From: Geodermatophilus sp. DSM 45219 | Lineage (GTDB): Bacteria; Actinomycetota; Actinomycetes; Mycobacteriales; Geodermatophilaceae | Direction: 5' to 3' | NCBI RefSeq assembly: GCF_900104025.1 | Contig: NZ_FNIQ01000003.1 | Coordinates: 1-64,000 of the forward strand | DNA: 64,000 nt | In this document: positions 48,666-57,010 of the stretch, piece by piece | Layout of the letters: each line of letters opens with the position of its first letter | Position numbering within the stretch: the stretch's first letter is position 1 | The notes under the pieces: generated by a model | Database searches by the model: none | The model's input: only the letters and a program-made list of their open reading frames with translations | Told to the model about the DNA's origin: nothing | Program-made: the position numbers and the translations under genes

Positions 48666-49352
48666 TCAGTCCTGCGTCCCGGCGGTCTCGAGCTCCTGGC
48701 GCAGCCGCGCGAGCATGCCGGCGCCCGTGGCGCCGTCGACCGCCCGGTGGTCGCAGGTGAGCGTCAGCTCGGCGACGGGCCGCACCGTCACCTGCCCGTC
48801 GCGGACGACCGGGCGCTCGATGGTGGAGCCCACGGCCAGGATGCCCACCTGGGGCGGGTTGAGGATCGCGTCGAACCGGTCGATGCCCAGCATCCCGAGG
48901 TTGGACACGGTGAACGTGCCGCCCTGGATGTCGGCCATGGACAGCCGGCCGGCCCGCGCCCGCGTCACGACGTCCTTGCGGCGCTCGCCGACCTCGGCCA
49001 GCGAGAGGGACTCCACGCCGTGGACGACCGGCACGGTCAGGCCCGCGTCGGTGGCCACCGCCAGCCCCAGGTTGACCGCGTCGTGCAGCGTGACGGTCTC
49101 GTCGGCGAAGTGGGCGTTGAGGCCGGGCGAGGCCTGCAGCGCCCGGGCGGTGCCCAGCAGCAGTGCGTCGGTGACCGTCGCCCCGGGGACCCGCCGGCCG
49201 ACGGTCAGGGCGGTCGCCATGTCGACCGCCACCGTCAGGTGGAAGACCGGCGCGGCCCAGGCCTCGACCATGCGGCGCGCGGCGACGCGGCGGATGCCCT
49301 TCAGCGGCACGGTCCTGACCCCGGCGGCGAGGACCTCCTCGGTCCCGGTCAC
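48666..49352 (-). CDS. Stand-alone 2-oxoacid/acetoin dehydrogenase E2 catalytic (acyltransferase) domain
   Basis: 228 residues containing only the E2 catalytic domain: VPLKGIRRVAARRMVEAWAAPVFHLTVAVD (entry), FTVSNLGMLGIDRFDAILNPPQVGILAVG (ends) and the active site TCDHRAVDGA with His202 and Asp206. There is no lipoyl domain and no peripheral-subunit-binding domain, which normally occupy the first 150-200 residues of an E2. The lipoyl domain is encoded separately four genes upstream (53447-53692). GTG 49352 overlaps the aldolase stop. Confidence 0.92.
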   Translation of the reverse strand: MTGTEEVLAAGVRTVPLKGIRRVAARRMVEAWAAPVFHLTVAVDMATALTVGRRVPGATVTDALLLGTARALQASPGLNAHFADETVTLHDAVNLGLAVATDAGLTVPVVHGVESLSLAEVGERRKDVVTRARAGRLSMADIQGGTFTVSNLGMLGIDRFDAILNPPQVGILAVGSTIERPVVRDGQVTVRPVAELTLTCDHRAVDGATGAGMLARLRQELETAGTQD

Positions 49353-50236
49353 CGGGTCGCCGCTGCCAGCTCGTGCGGCGCCTCGACGGCGGAGGGATCC
49401 GCAGCTCCTGCGCAGCCGTAGAGCCGCATCTTGGCGATCGTCGCCTCGGTCATGAGCTCCCGGCCGCGTTGCATCGCCTCCTCGAGCTGGCGGTCGCCCT
49501 GGGCCCAGGTGGACTCGATGCCCTGGCGGAACGCCTTGCGGAGATCGGTGTCGGCGTTGAGCTTGTGCACGCCGTTGGCCACCGCGGTGCGGACGTCGTC
49601 GTCGGGGACGCCGGAGGCGCCGTGCAGCACGAGGGGGACGGGCACGACGGCGCGGATCTCCCTGATGCGCTCGACGGCGAGCGGCGCGGGTTCGGCCAGC
49701 GGCACGCCGTGCACCACGCCGACGGAGATCGCCAGGGTGTCCACACCGGTCTCGGCCACGAAGCGTTCGGCCTCGGCGACGTCGGTGTAGTAGGCGGCCC
49801 AGTCGACCGGTTCGTCGGCGTCCGGGATGCGGCCGAGCTCGGCCTCCACCGGCAGCCCGAACTCGTGGGCGATCTCGACGATGCGGCGCGTGGTGCGGAT
49901 GTTCTCCTCGAAGGGCAGGTGCGCCCCGTCGTACATCACCGAGTCGAACCCCAGCCGGATCGCCTCGATCACCTCGGCGTAGGAGCCGTGGTCGAGGTGG
50001 ATGACGTAGCGGGCCGAGGACTCCTCGGCGTTGCGCCGGGTCATCTCCAGCGCCTTGCGCAGGCCCATGTGCGGGATGATCGCCCGGCCGACCTGCAGGA
50101 ACACCGGCGCCTGCGCCCGTTCCGCGGCCTGGAGCAGTGCCTGGGTCGTCTCGTCGTTGTGCATGTTGAAGGCCCCGACGGCGTAGCCGCCCCGACGGGC
50201 GTCCTCCACGAGTTGGCGGGGGTCGGCGGTGCTCAC
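49349..50236 (-). CDS. Class II (zinc) fructose/ketose-bisphosphate aldolase family
   Basis: 295 residues. The fold and zinc ligands are visible: YVIHLDHGSYAEVIEAIRLGFDSVMYDGAHL (ends; His83 and Asp region), SVGVVHGVPLAEP and LVLHGASGVPDDDV. It belongs to the FbaA/GatY/KbaY group that cleaves ketose 1,6-bisphosphates or 1-phosphates to dihydroxyacetone phosphate and an aldehyde. In this operon it would act on the product of the kinases and GlpD enzymes. GTG 50236 overlaps the GlpK stop. Confidence 0.9.
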   Translation of the reverse strand: MSTADPRQLVEDARRGGYAVGAFNMHNDETTQALLQAAERAQAPVFLQVGRAIIPHMGLRKALEMTRRNAEESSARYVIHLDHGSYAEVIEAIRLGFDSVMYDGAHLPFEENIRTTRRIVEIAHEFGLPVEAELGRIPDADEPVDWAAYYTDVAEAERFVAETGVDTLAISVGVVHGVPLAEPAPLAVERIREIRAVVPVPLVLHGASGVPDDDVRTAVANGVHKLNADTDLRKAFRQGIESTWAQGDRQLEEAMQRGRELMTEATIAKMRLYGCAGAADPSAVEAPHELAAATR

Positions 50237-51768
50237 GATGCGGGTCCTCTCGGTGGGGCGGGATCGGGCAGGGGGGAGCTGCGATCGGGGTCGGTCAGGG
50301 TCCGGCGGACGGCGTCCTGCCAGCCGGCGTAGAGCTCCGTGCGCCGTTCGGCACCGGGACCGGGGTCGAAGGCGCGGTCGAGCACCCAGCCGGTGGAGAC
50401 GTCCGACGGCCCGCTCCACAGACCGGCGGCGATGCCGGCCACGAAGGCCGCGCCGAGCGCGGTGCGCTCCAGCTCGCGTGGCCGCCGGATCTGCAGGCCG
50501 GTGAGGTCGGCCAGGAACTGGCACAGCAGGTCGTTGCGGGCAGCGCCCCCGTCGACCTTCAGGTCGGTGACCGGCATCCCGCCGCGCGCGAGCGCGTGCA
50601 CGTTGTCGACCGTCTGGTACACCAACGACTCGAGCGCCGCGCGGACCAGGTGCGGCCTGGTGGTCTCCAGGGTCATGCCGACGACGGACGCGCGGGCCCG
50701 CCGGTCCCAGTGGGGGGCGCAGAGGCCGCCGAAGCCCGGCACGAAGTAGACGCCGCCGGTGTCGGGGACCGTGGCGGCCACCGCCTCCACGTCCTCCTCG
50801 GGCCCGAGCAGCTGCACGTTCTCGCGCAGCCACTGCAGCGTCTGACCGCTGTGGAAGACGACGCCCTCCAGCTCGTAGTCGGTGCCGCCCTGCACCGTCC
50901 ACCCCACGCTGCTCGTGAGACCGTCGACGAGCACCGGCTTCGGTCCGGAGTTGACGGTCAGCACGCCGGCCGTGCCGAACGTGTTCTTGGCCTCGCCCTC
51001 GCCGAAGCAGGCCTGACCGAACATGCCGGCCTGCTGGTCGGCGAGGACCGCCCGGATCGGGATCCCCCCGGGCAGCACGTCGTCGGAGAGGACGCCGAAC
51101 CCGGCGTCCGACGCGACCGCGTCGGGGAACAGCTCCAGCGGGATGTCGAGCAGCCGGCACAGCTCCTCGTCCCAGGCGAGGGCGTCGAGGTTGAACAGCG
51201 CCGTCCGGGACGCGCACGAGTGGTCGGTCAGGTGGGAGCGGCCCCCGGTGAGGTTCCACACCAGCCAGCAGTCGATCGTCCCGCACACCAGCTCGCCGGC
51301 CTCGGCCCGCGCACGGGCCCCGGGCACCTCGTCCAGGAGCCAGGCGATCTTCGCGGCCGAGAAGAAGGAGTCGTTGCGCAGGCCGGTCCGCCGGCGGAAC
51401 AGCTCGTCGTACCCCTCGGCCTGCCAGCGCGCGACGATGTCGTCGGTCTGCGCCGAGATCCACACGATCGCGTTGTGCACCGGTTCGCCGGTCCGGCGGT
51501 CCCAGATCAGCACGGTCTCCCGGTGGCTGGTGACCGCGCACGCGACCACGTCCCGCGGCCCGGCTCCGGCCGAGTGCACGGCCCGCTGCACCGTCTCCAG
51601 CTGCCTCCGCCACAGGTCCACGGGGTCGAGCTCCACCCAGCCGGGCCGGGGGCGGATCCACGGCACCGGCGCGCGGGCCTCCTGCACCACCGCGCCGGAG
51701 CCGTCGACCAGGACCGACCGGGCACTGCTCGAGCCCTCGTCGAGCGCGAGCACGTACGGACCCGGCAT
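50233..51768 (-). CDS. glpK: Glycerol kinase-like FGGY kinase
   Basis: 511 residues with the GlpK pattern: YVLALDEGSSSARSVLVD, VTSHRETVLIWDRRTGEPVHNAIVW (ends), CGTIDCWLVWNLTGG, GVYFVPGFGGLCAPHWD and LKVDGGAARNDLLCQFLADL. It phosphorylates glycerol or a close analogue at the terminal hydroxyl. The ATG lies 3 nt after the GlpD-like stop, so the two are co-translated as in many glycerol operons. The transporter in the cluster is of the ABC sugar type rather than GlpF, which suggests a substrate other than plain glycerol. Confidence 0.88.
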   Translation of the reverse strand: MPGPYVLALDEGSSSARSVLVDGSGAVVQEARAPVPWIRPRPGWVELDPVDLWRRQLETVQRAVHSAGAGPRDVVACAVTSHRETVLIWDRRTGEPVHNAIVWISAQTDDIVARWQAEGYDELFRRRTGLRNDSFFSAAKIAWLLDEVPGARARAEAGELVCGTIDCWLVWNLTGGRSHLTDHSCASRTALFNLDALAWDEELCRLLDIPLELFPDAVASDAGFGVLSDDVLPGGIPIRAVLADQQAGMFGQACFGEGEAKNTFGTAGVLTVNSGPKPVLVDGLTSSVGWTVQGGTDYELEGVVFHSGQTLQWLRENVQLLGPEEDVEAVAATVPDTGGVYFVPGFGGLCAPHWDRRARASVVGMTLETTRPHLVRAALESLVYQTVDNVHALARGGMPVTDLKVDGGAARNDLLCQFLADLTGLQIRRPRELERTALGAAFVAGIAAGLWSGPSDVSTGWVLDRAFDPGPGAERRTELYAGWQDAVRRTLTDPDRSSPLPDPAPPRGPAS

Positions 51769-51771
51769 GGC

Positions 51772-53442
51772 TCACCGCTCCTTCGCCGGCGCGCCGGCGC
51801 CGAAGGTGGCCGAGCGGGGACCGGACTCGTCGGGAACGGCGAGCCGCTCCAGCCAGGTGCGGTACCCGGCGATCTCGGCCGCGCGGCGGTCGTCGTCCCA
51901 GCCCAGGTGGTCGCCGAGCACCCCGGCGGCCTCCTCCACGACCTCGAGACCGTGGCCCGGCTCGAAGGCCAGCAGCACCCGCCGCGCGAGCACGTCGGTC
52001 AGCGTGACCGCGAGGTCCTCCTCCACGGCCAGGACCAGCTCGGCCGCCAGCAGGCCGCTCGGCTCGTGCACCACCGCGGCCCACGCGGGGTTCCGCGCGG
52101 CCAGCTCCTGCACCCGGCCGGCCCGGCTGCCGTAGAAGCGGGCCAGCCGCTGCACGGTGGCCTCCGGCAGCGGGACCTGCGTCTCCGCCCCACCGGCCTG
52201 CCGGGCCCCGGGCAGCGGCCGGGACTTCGTGGGACACGGAGGCGCCGTGCGCCCGAGCCGGCGGAACACGTCGTCGACCGCGTCCTGGGCCAGCTGGCGG
52301 TAGGTCGTGAGCTTGCCGCCCACGACGGTCACCAGGCCGGGCAGCCCGGTGTCGGCGTGGTCGTGGAGCACGTGCGACCGGGTGACCGAGGACTCGGCCT
52401 TGTCCGGCACGTACGGGAGCGGCCGGACGCCGCTGTAGGTGTAGAGGACGTGGTCGGGGGTGAGGGCGGCGCCGGGGACCAGCGCGTTGACCTCCTCGAG
52501 GAGGTACTCCTCCTCACCGATGTCGCACCGGGCCTCGGACGGGTCCTGCTCGAACCGGATGTCCGTGGTCCCGATGAGGTACCGCCCGAGCCAGGGGATG
52601 ACCAGGACCAGGCGGCCGTCGCGCTGCGACTCGTAGTAGACGACGTCCTCCGGGGCTCCGGGGAACGGGTCGACGACGAGGTGGCTGCCCTTGGTGCCCC
52701 CGTTGAGCCGGGGTTGCCCCCGGTCGGTGCCGGACAGCACGCGGTCGATCCAGGGGCCGGCGACGTTGTAGACCACCGACCCGCGGACCTCGTGCGCGGC
52801 GCCGCTCAGCACGTCGGTGCAGCGGACGCCGACGACCCGCCCGTCCTCGACGAGGGGTGCGTCCACGCGCGTGTGCGTGCGGATCTCGGCCCCGTTGTCG
52901 CGGGCGTCCACGGCGAGCTCGACGCAGAGGCGTTCGGCCAGCTCGACCTGCCCGTCGTAGAACAGGGCCGCCCCCGTCATCCCCTCGGTCGCCATCCCCG
53001 TGAAGCGCTCGCGGGCCTCCTGCGCCGAGAGGATGCGGTGCCGCGGCGGCGACTTGTCCCACGACAGGACGTCGTAGGTGATCATCCCGAGGCGGACCAG
53101 CCAGCGCGGACGGGTGTTGCGCCGGTAGAACGGCATCATCAGCGGCACCGGCCGCACCAGGTGCGGGGCGAGCCGGAACAGCCGTTCCCGCTCGCGGAGG
53201 GACTCCCGCACCAGCCGGACGTCGTACTGCTCCAGGTAGCGGAGACCGCCGTGCACCAGCCGCCCCGACCAGGCGGACACGCCGCTGCAGACGTCCTCCT
53301 GCTCCAGCAGCACGACCCGCAGCCCGCGCAGGGCGGCGTCCTGGGCGATGCCGACCCCGTTGATGCCCGCTCCCACGACGACGAGGTCGTAGGAGCCGTC
53401 GTCCCGAGACCTGACCCCACCCGTGGAACCCGCGCGCGACAC
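51772..53442 (-). CDS. glpD: GlpD-like FAD-dependent glycerol-3-phosphate/polyol-phosphate dehydrogenase
   Basis: 556 residues. FAD site YDLVVVGAGINGVGIAQDAALRGL, SGVSAWSGRLVHGGLRYLEQYD, PLMMPFYRRNTRPRWLVRLGM and GKLTTYRQLAQDAVDDVF. Residues after ~380 form the C-terminal helical domain. It oxidises sn-glycerol 3-phosphate or an alditol phosphate to the keto form, feeding electrons to the membrane. GTG 53442 lies 4 nt after the lipoyl gene stop and gives a short lead of 15 residues before the FAD strand. Confidence 0.9.
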   Translation of the reverse strand: MSRAGSTGGVRSRDDGSYDLVVVGAGINGVGIAQDAALRGLRVVLLEQEDVCSGVSAWSGRLVHGGLRYLEQYDVRLVRESLRERERLFRLAPHLVRPVPLMMPFYRRNTRPRWLVRLGMITYDVLSWDKSPPRHRILSAQEARERFTGMATEGMTGAALFYDGQVELAERLCVELAVDARDNGAEIRTHTRVDAPLVEDGRVVGVRCTDVLSGAAHEVRGSVVYNVAGPWIDRVLSGTDRGQPRLNGGTKGSHLVVDPFPGAPEDVVYYESQRDGRLVLVIPWLGRYLIGTTDIRFEQDPSEARCDIGEEEYLLEEVNALVPGAALTPDHVLYTYSGVRPLPYVPDKAESSVTRSHVLHDHADTGLPGLVTVVGGKLTTYRQLAQDAVDDVFRRLGRTAPPCPTKSRPLPGARQAGGAETQVPLPEATVQRLARFYGSRAGRVQELAARNPAWAAVVHEPSGLLAAELVLAVEEDLAVTLTDVLARRVLLAFEPGHGLEVVEEAAGVLGDHLGWDDDRRAAEIAGYRTWLERLAVPDESGPRSATFGAGAPAKER

Positions 53443-53446
53443 CGGA

Positions 53447-53692
53447 CTACTCCGCGGTGTCGATGACGGCCACCGGCGTGCGCACCTCGACGGTGTCGCC
53501 CTCCGGCACCAGGATCTCGACCAGCGTCCCGGCGGCCGGGGCCTCGAGCGTCTCGGTGACCTTCTCGGCCTCGATGTCGGCGAGTGCCTCGTCCTCGGCG
53601 ACGCTGTCACCGATGGACTTGAGCCAGGCGGTGATCGTCCCCTCGCTCATGCCCATGCCCCACTGCGGCAGGAGAACCTCGACGCGTGCCAT
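53447..53692 (-). CDS. Free-standing lipoyl domain protein (E2 swinging arm)
   Basis: 81 residues that are exactly one biotinyl/lipoyl domain: VEVLLPQWGMGMSEGTITAWL opening (ends), DIEAEKVTETLEAP with the lipoylated Lys44, and APAAGTLVEILVPEGDTV. It lacks any E2 catalytic or E1/E3-binding domain. The catalytic half of E2 is a separate gene in the same operon, so lipoyl transfer must happen between proteins. A lipoate ligase is also encoded. ATG 53692 has GAGGAAG upstream. Confidence 0.93.
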   Translation of the reverse strand: MARVEVLLPQWGMGMSEGTITAWLKSIGDSVAEDEALADIEAEKVTETLEAPAAGTLVEILVPEGDTVEVRTPVAVIDTAE

Positions 53693-53776
53693 GACTTCCT
53701 CTTCTCGGTCGGTCGTGCGGATGTCGGTCCGGCCGGCGCTGGGGGCACGGGGACCGTGGAGCTCGGTGCGGAGGTC

Positions 53777-54838
53777 TCAGCGCGGGGCGAGCCGGGCGGA
53801 CTCCGTGCGGGCCATGGAGTCGGCGAGGTCGGGCTCCGGCAGGTCGAGGACCCGGCGGACGGCGGCCTCGATGCTGGAACGGTTGGGGTACATCTGCTTC
53901 TCGAGCGCCGGGCTGAACGGGATCTGCATGTCGGGGGTGGTCACCCGCACGATCGGCCGGGTGAGCGAGTCGAAGGCGTGCTCGGCCACGATCGCGGCGA
54001 TCTCGCTCGCGGCACCGCAGGTCCGGTGCGCCGGGTCGGCGATGACCAGCCGCCCGGTGCGGCGGACCGAGGCGAAGATGCCCTCGACGTCCAGGGGCAC
54101 CAGGGTGCGGGGGTCGAAGACCTCGACCGAGATCCCCTCCGCCTGGAGCTTGTCGGCAGCTGCGGCCGCCTCGACGACCGCGTTGGAGATGGCGACGACC
54201 GTGACGTCGTCGCCCTCCCGCACCGTGCGCCCGACACCGAAGGGGATCCGGTACTCCTCCTCGGGGACCTCCTCCTTCATGCCCCACAGCAGGCAGGCCT
54301 CGAAGGTCAGCACGGGGTCGTCGGAGTCGACCGCGGTGCGCAGCAGGCCCTTGGCGTCGGCCGGGCTGGCCGGGACGGCGACCTTCAGGCCGGGGACGTT
54401 CATGAACATCGGGTAGGGCCGGTCGGAGTGGTGCGCGCCGGTGTTCAGCCCGTAGAACATCGCCGACCGGAACACCACCGGCATCGAGGCCTGGCCACCG
54501 AACATGTACCGGTTCTTGGCGACCTGGTTCACGAACTGGTCCATGGCCATGTAGAGGAAGCTCGAGTACGACAGGTCCACGATCGGGCGCAGCCCGGTCA
54601 TCGCCGCGCCGGCGGCCGCCCCCACGATGACCTCCTCGGAGATGGGGGTGTTGCGGATGCGGTTGCGGCCGTAGCGCTGCAGGAAGTCGCCCTCGGCGGC
54701 GCGCGACTTCCCGGACCCGCCCGTCGTCCCGTAGACGTTGGCCTCGACGTCCTCGCCGATGATGACCACCCGCTCGTCGGCGTCCATCGCCTCGCGCTGG
54801 GCGGCGCCGATCGCGCCGAGGTAGCTCATGACGGTCAT
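53777..54838 (-). CDS. 2-oxoacid/acetoin dehydrogenase E1 beta subunit
   Basis: 353 residues; transketolase-like pyrimidine domain (IIGEDVEANVYGTTGGSGKSR, TPISEEVIVGAAAGAAMTGLRPIVDL, ends given) and the C-terminal domain with VFDPRTLVPLDVEGI and PDMQIPFSPALEKQMYP. It forms the alpha2beta2 E1 with the upstream gene and decarboxylates a 2-oxoacid, or cleaves acetoin, onto thiamine diphosphate. The start overlaps the E1 alpha stop by 4 nt, so subunits are made in equal amounts. Confidence 0.93.
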   Translation of the reverse strand: MTVMSYLGAIGAAQREAMDADERVVIIGEDVEANVYGTTGGSGKSRAAEGDFLQRYGRNRIRNTPISEEVIVGAAAGAAMTGLRPIVDLSYSSFLYMAMDQFVNQVAKNRYMFGGQASMPVVFRSAMFYGLNTGAHHSDRPYPMFMNVPGLKVAVPASPADAKGLLRTAVDSDDPVLTFEACLLWGMKEEVPEEEYRIPFGVGRTVREGDDVTVVAISNAVVEAAAAADKLQAEGISVEVFDPRTLVPLDVEGIFASVRRTGRLVIADPAHRTCGAASEIAAIVAEHAFDSLTRPIVRVTTPDMQIPFSPALEKQMYPNRSSIEAAVRRVLDLPEPDLADSMARTESARLAPR

Positions 54839-55830
54839 CGCTGCGCTCCTGCCAGGGTGTCGGTGTAGAGGTCCTCGAAGGCGACGGACGGGTCGGGGAA
54901 CGGGCTCTCGTCGGTGAACCGGACGGCCTCGTCGACCTCCGCGAGGACCTCCTGCTCCAGCGCGTCGAGCTCGTCGTCCGTGGCCACGCCGCGCCGGCTC
55001 AGCTCCGCGCGGAACAGCACGATCGGATCGAGCTCCAGCCACCGCTTCTTCTCCTCAGCGTCGCGGTAGTCCACGCCGAGCCGTAGTCCCTCGGAGTGCT
55101 CGTTGAAGCGGTAGGTGACGACCTCGACCAGCGTGGGTCCCTCTCCGCGCCGCGCGCGCCCGACCGCCGTGGACACGGCGTCGTGGACGGCGAGGACGTC
55201 CTGGCCGTTCTCCACCCGGACACCGGCGATGCCGAACCCGGCTGCCCGGTCGGCGATCACCCCCGAGGTGACCGTGTGCGCCGGGGTCGAGAGGGCGTAC
55301 TGGTTGTTCTCGCAGAGGAAGACGACCGGCAGCCCCCAGATCCCGGCCATGTTCATCGCCTCGTAGAGGCAGCCCTGGTTGGCCGCCCCGTCGCCGAAGA
55401 AGGCCAGGGCGACCCGCCCGTTGCCGAGGACCTTCGCCGACAGGGCCGCCCCCGTGGCGATGGGGATCGACGAGCCGACGATGCCGGACTCGCCGAGGCT
55501 GCCGACGGCGAAGTCGGCCAGGTGCAGCGAGCCGCCCTTGCCCTTGCAGACGCCGGTGGCCTTGCCCACGAGTTCGGCCATCAGGGGACCGAGCGGGGCC
55601 CCCTTGCCGATCGGGTGGCCGTGGCTGCGGTGGTTCCCGGTCATGTAGTCGTGGACGTCCAGCGCCATGCAGGAGCCGACGACCTGGGCCTCCTGGCCGA
55701 TGCTCGTGTGCACCGTCCCGGGGATCTGGCCGCGCTTGACCATCTTCGACGCGCGCTCGTCGAAACGGCGGATGCGGAGCATCCTGCGCTGCATCTCCAG
55801 CAGCGTCGCGTCCTCAGGGGGGTTGCTCAT
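54835..55830 (-). CDS. 2-oxoacid/acetoin dehydrogenase E1 alpha subunit
   Basis: 331 residues. Thiamine-diphosphate binding motif GDGAANQGCLYEAMNMAGIWGLPVVFLCENN (GDG ... NN, ends given), the phosphate loop SHGHPIGKGAP and KGKGGSLHLADF, and an E1 alpha start (RMLRIRRFDERASKMVKRGQIPG). Length and motifs place it in the AcoA/acetoin-type branch as much as in the BCDH/PDH branch. It carries no E3-binding extension. ATG 55830 lies 80 nt downstream of the permease gene stop in transcription order. Confidence 0.93.
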   Translation of the reverse strand: MSNPPEDATLLEMQRRMLRIRRFDERASKMVKRGQIPGTVHTSIGQEAQVVGSCMALDVHDYMTGNHRSHGHPIGKGAPLGPLMAELVGKATGVCKGKGGSLHLADFAVGSLGESGIVGSSIPIATGAALSAKVLGNGRVALAFFGDGAANQGCLYEAMNMAGIWGLPVVFLCENNQYALSTPAHTVTSGVIADRAAGFGIAGVRVENGQDVLAVHDAVSTAVGRARRGEGPTLVEVVTYRFNEHSEGLRLGVDYRDAEEKKRWLELDPIVLFRAELSRRGVATDDELDALEQEVLAEVDEAVRFTDESPFPDPSVAFEDLYTDTLAGAQR

Positions 55831-55910
55831 TCCGGCTGTCTCCAGGGGGTCGAACGGGCAGGACGGGATCCCAGGTCCGGTGCGGACGTGGGTCGTGGAC
55901 GGGGAGGAGG

Positions 55911-56939
55911 TCAGGCTCGTTTCTTGATGCCGGCCCGGTCGGTGAGGACGGCGGCGAGGATGACGACGCCGATGACGACGGCCTGCAGGTTCGGGTTGAT
56001 GCCGAGCAGGGCCAGCCCGTTGTTGAGCACCCCGATGATCAGCAGGCCGACGAAGGCCCCGCCCATGGAGCCGACGCCGCCGGCCAGGCTCGCGCCACCG
56101 ATGACGACCACGGCGATGACGATGAGCAGGTAGTTGGCCCCGGCCGTCGGCTGGGCGGAGTCGAGCCGGCTGATGTTGATCCACCCGGCGACCGCCGCCA
56201 GCGCCCCGGCGATGACGTAGACCATGGTCTTGGCCTGGCGCACCGGGAGGCCGGACAGCCGCGCGACCTCCTCGTTGCCGCCGATCGCGTACAGCGCCCG
56301 CCCACCCGGTCGATAGCGCAGCCAGAAGCCGAGGACGAGGAAGATCGCCACCAGCAGCAGTCCCTGCAGCGGGATGCCCAGGACGTCGGCGGAGGTCAGG
56401 TTCCCGAACCAGCTCGGGAAGTTGTTGATCGTGCTGCCCTGGGTGATGTACAGCGCCAGGCCGGTGCACGCCGACATCGTCGCCAGCGTGGCGACGAAGG
56501 GCTGCACCCGGCCGTAGGTGGCCAGCAGCCCGTTGACCAGCCCGACGAAGGCCCCCAGCAGCAGGCCGGCCACGAGGGCCAGGCCGAAGGGGATCTCGTG
56601 CACCCGGTACAGCCAGGCCGTGAACATCATGGTGAGCGCCATGTTCGCGGCCACCGAGAGGTCGATGCCGCCGATGAGGATCACCAGGGCCGCGCCGGCA
56701 GCCAGGATGCCGTAGTCGGAGATCTGGCTGATCAGGTTGGTGAGGTTCCGCTGGGTGAAGAAGAACTCCGACAGGAACGACATGGCGATCACCATCACCA
56801 CCAGCCCGCCGAGGGGCCCGCCGATGCTCTGGAGCCGGGTCCGGGCCACGCCGGCCAGCTGGCGCAGTCCGGAGCCGGAGGAGCCGCGGGACTCGGTGTC
56901 GGGGGGCGCCGTCGCCGGGTCCTGGTGGGTGCTGCTCAT
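55911..56939 (-). CDS. Ribose-type ABC transporter permease
   Basis: 342 residues, BPD_transp_2 (RbsC) family. A 30-residue polar N-terminus is followed by about 9-10 membrane segments; signature elements are LIGGIDLSVAANMALT, LATMSACTGLALYITQG, AIGGNEEVARLSGLPVRQ (EAA-like coupling loop) and VVIGGASLAGGVGSMGGAFVG. It would form the channel with the RbsA-type ATPase and the lipoprotein. Carries sugars or polyols; specificity is set by the binding protein. Confidence 0.92.
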   Translation of the reverse strand: MSSTHQDPATAPPDTESRGSSGSGLRQLAGVARTRLQSIGGPLGGLVVMVIAMSFLSEFFFTQRNLTNLISQISDYGILAAGAALVILIGGIDLSVAANMALTMMFTAWLYRVHEIPFGLALVAGLLLGAFVGLVNGLLATYGRVQPFVATLATMSACTGLALYITQGSTINNFPSWFGNLTSADVLGIPLQGLLLVAIFLVLGFWLRYRPGGRALYAIGGNEEVARLSGLPVRQAKTMVYVIAGALAAVAGWINISRLDSAQPTAGANYLLIVIAVVVIGGASLAGGVGSMGGAFVGLLIIGVLNNGLALLGINPNLQAVVIGVVILAAVLTDRAGIKKRA

Positions 56940-57010
56940 GGTGGGGCTCCCTCCCCGGGGTGGCCGGGTGTCGTTGGAGGTGTCGTGCCGGGGGACGACG
57001 TGGAACCGGC

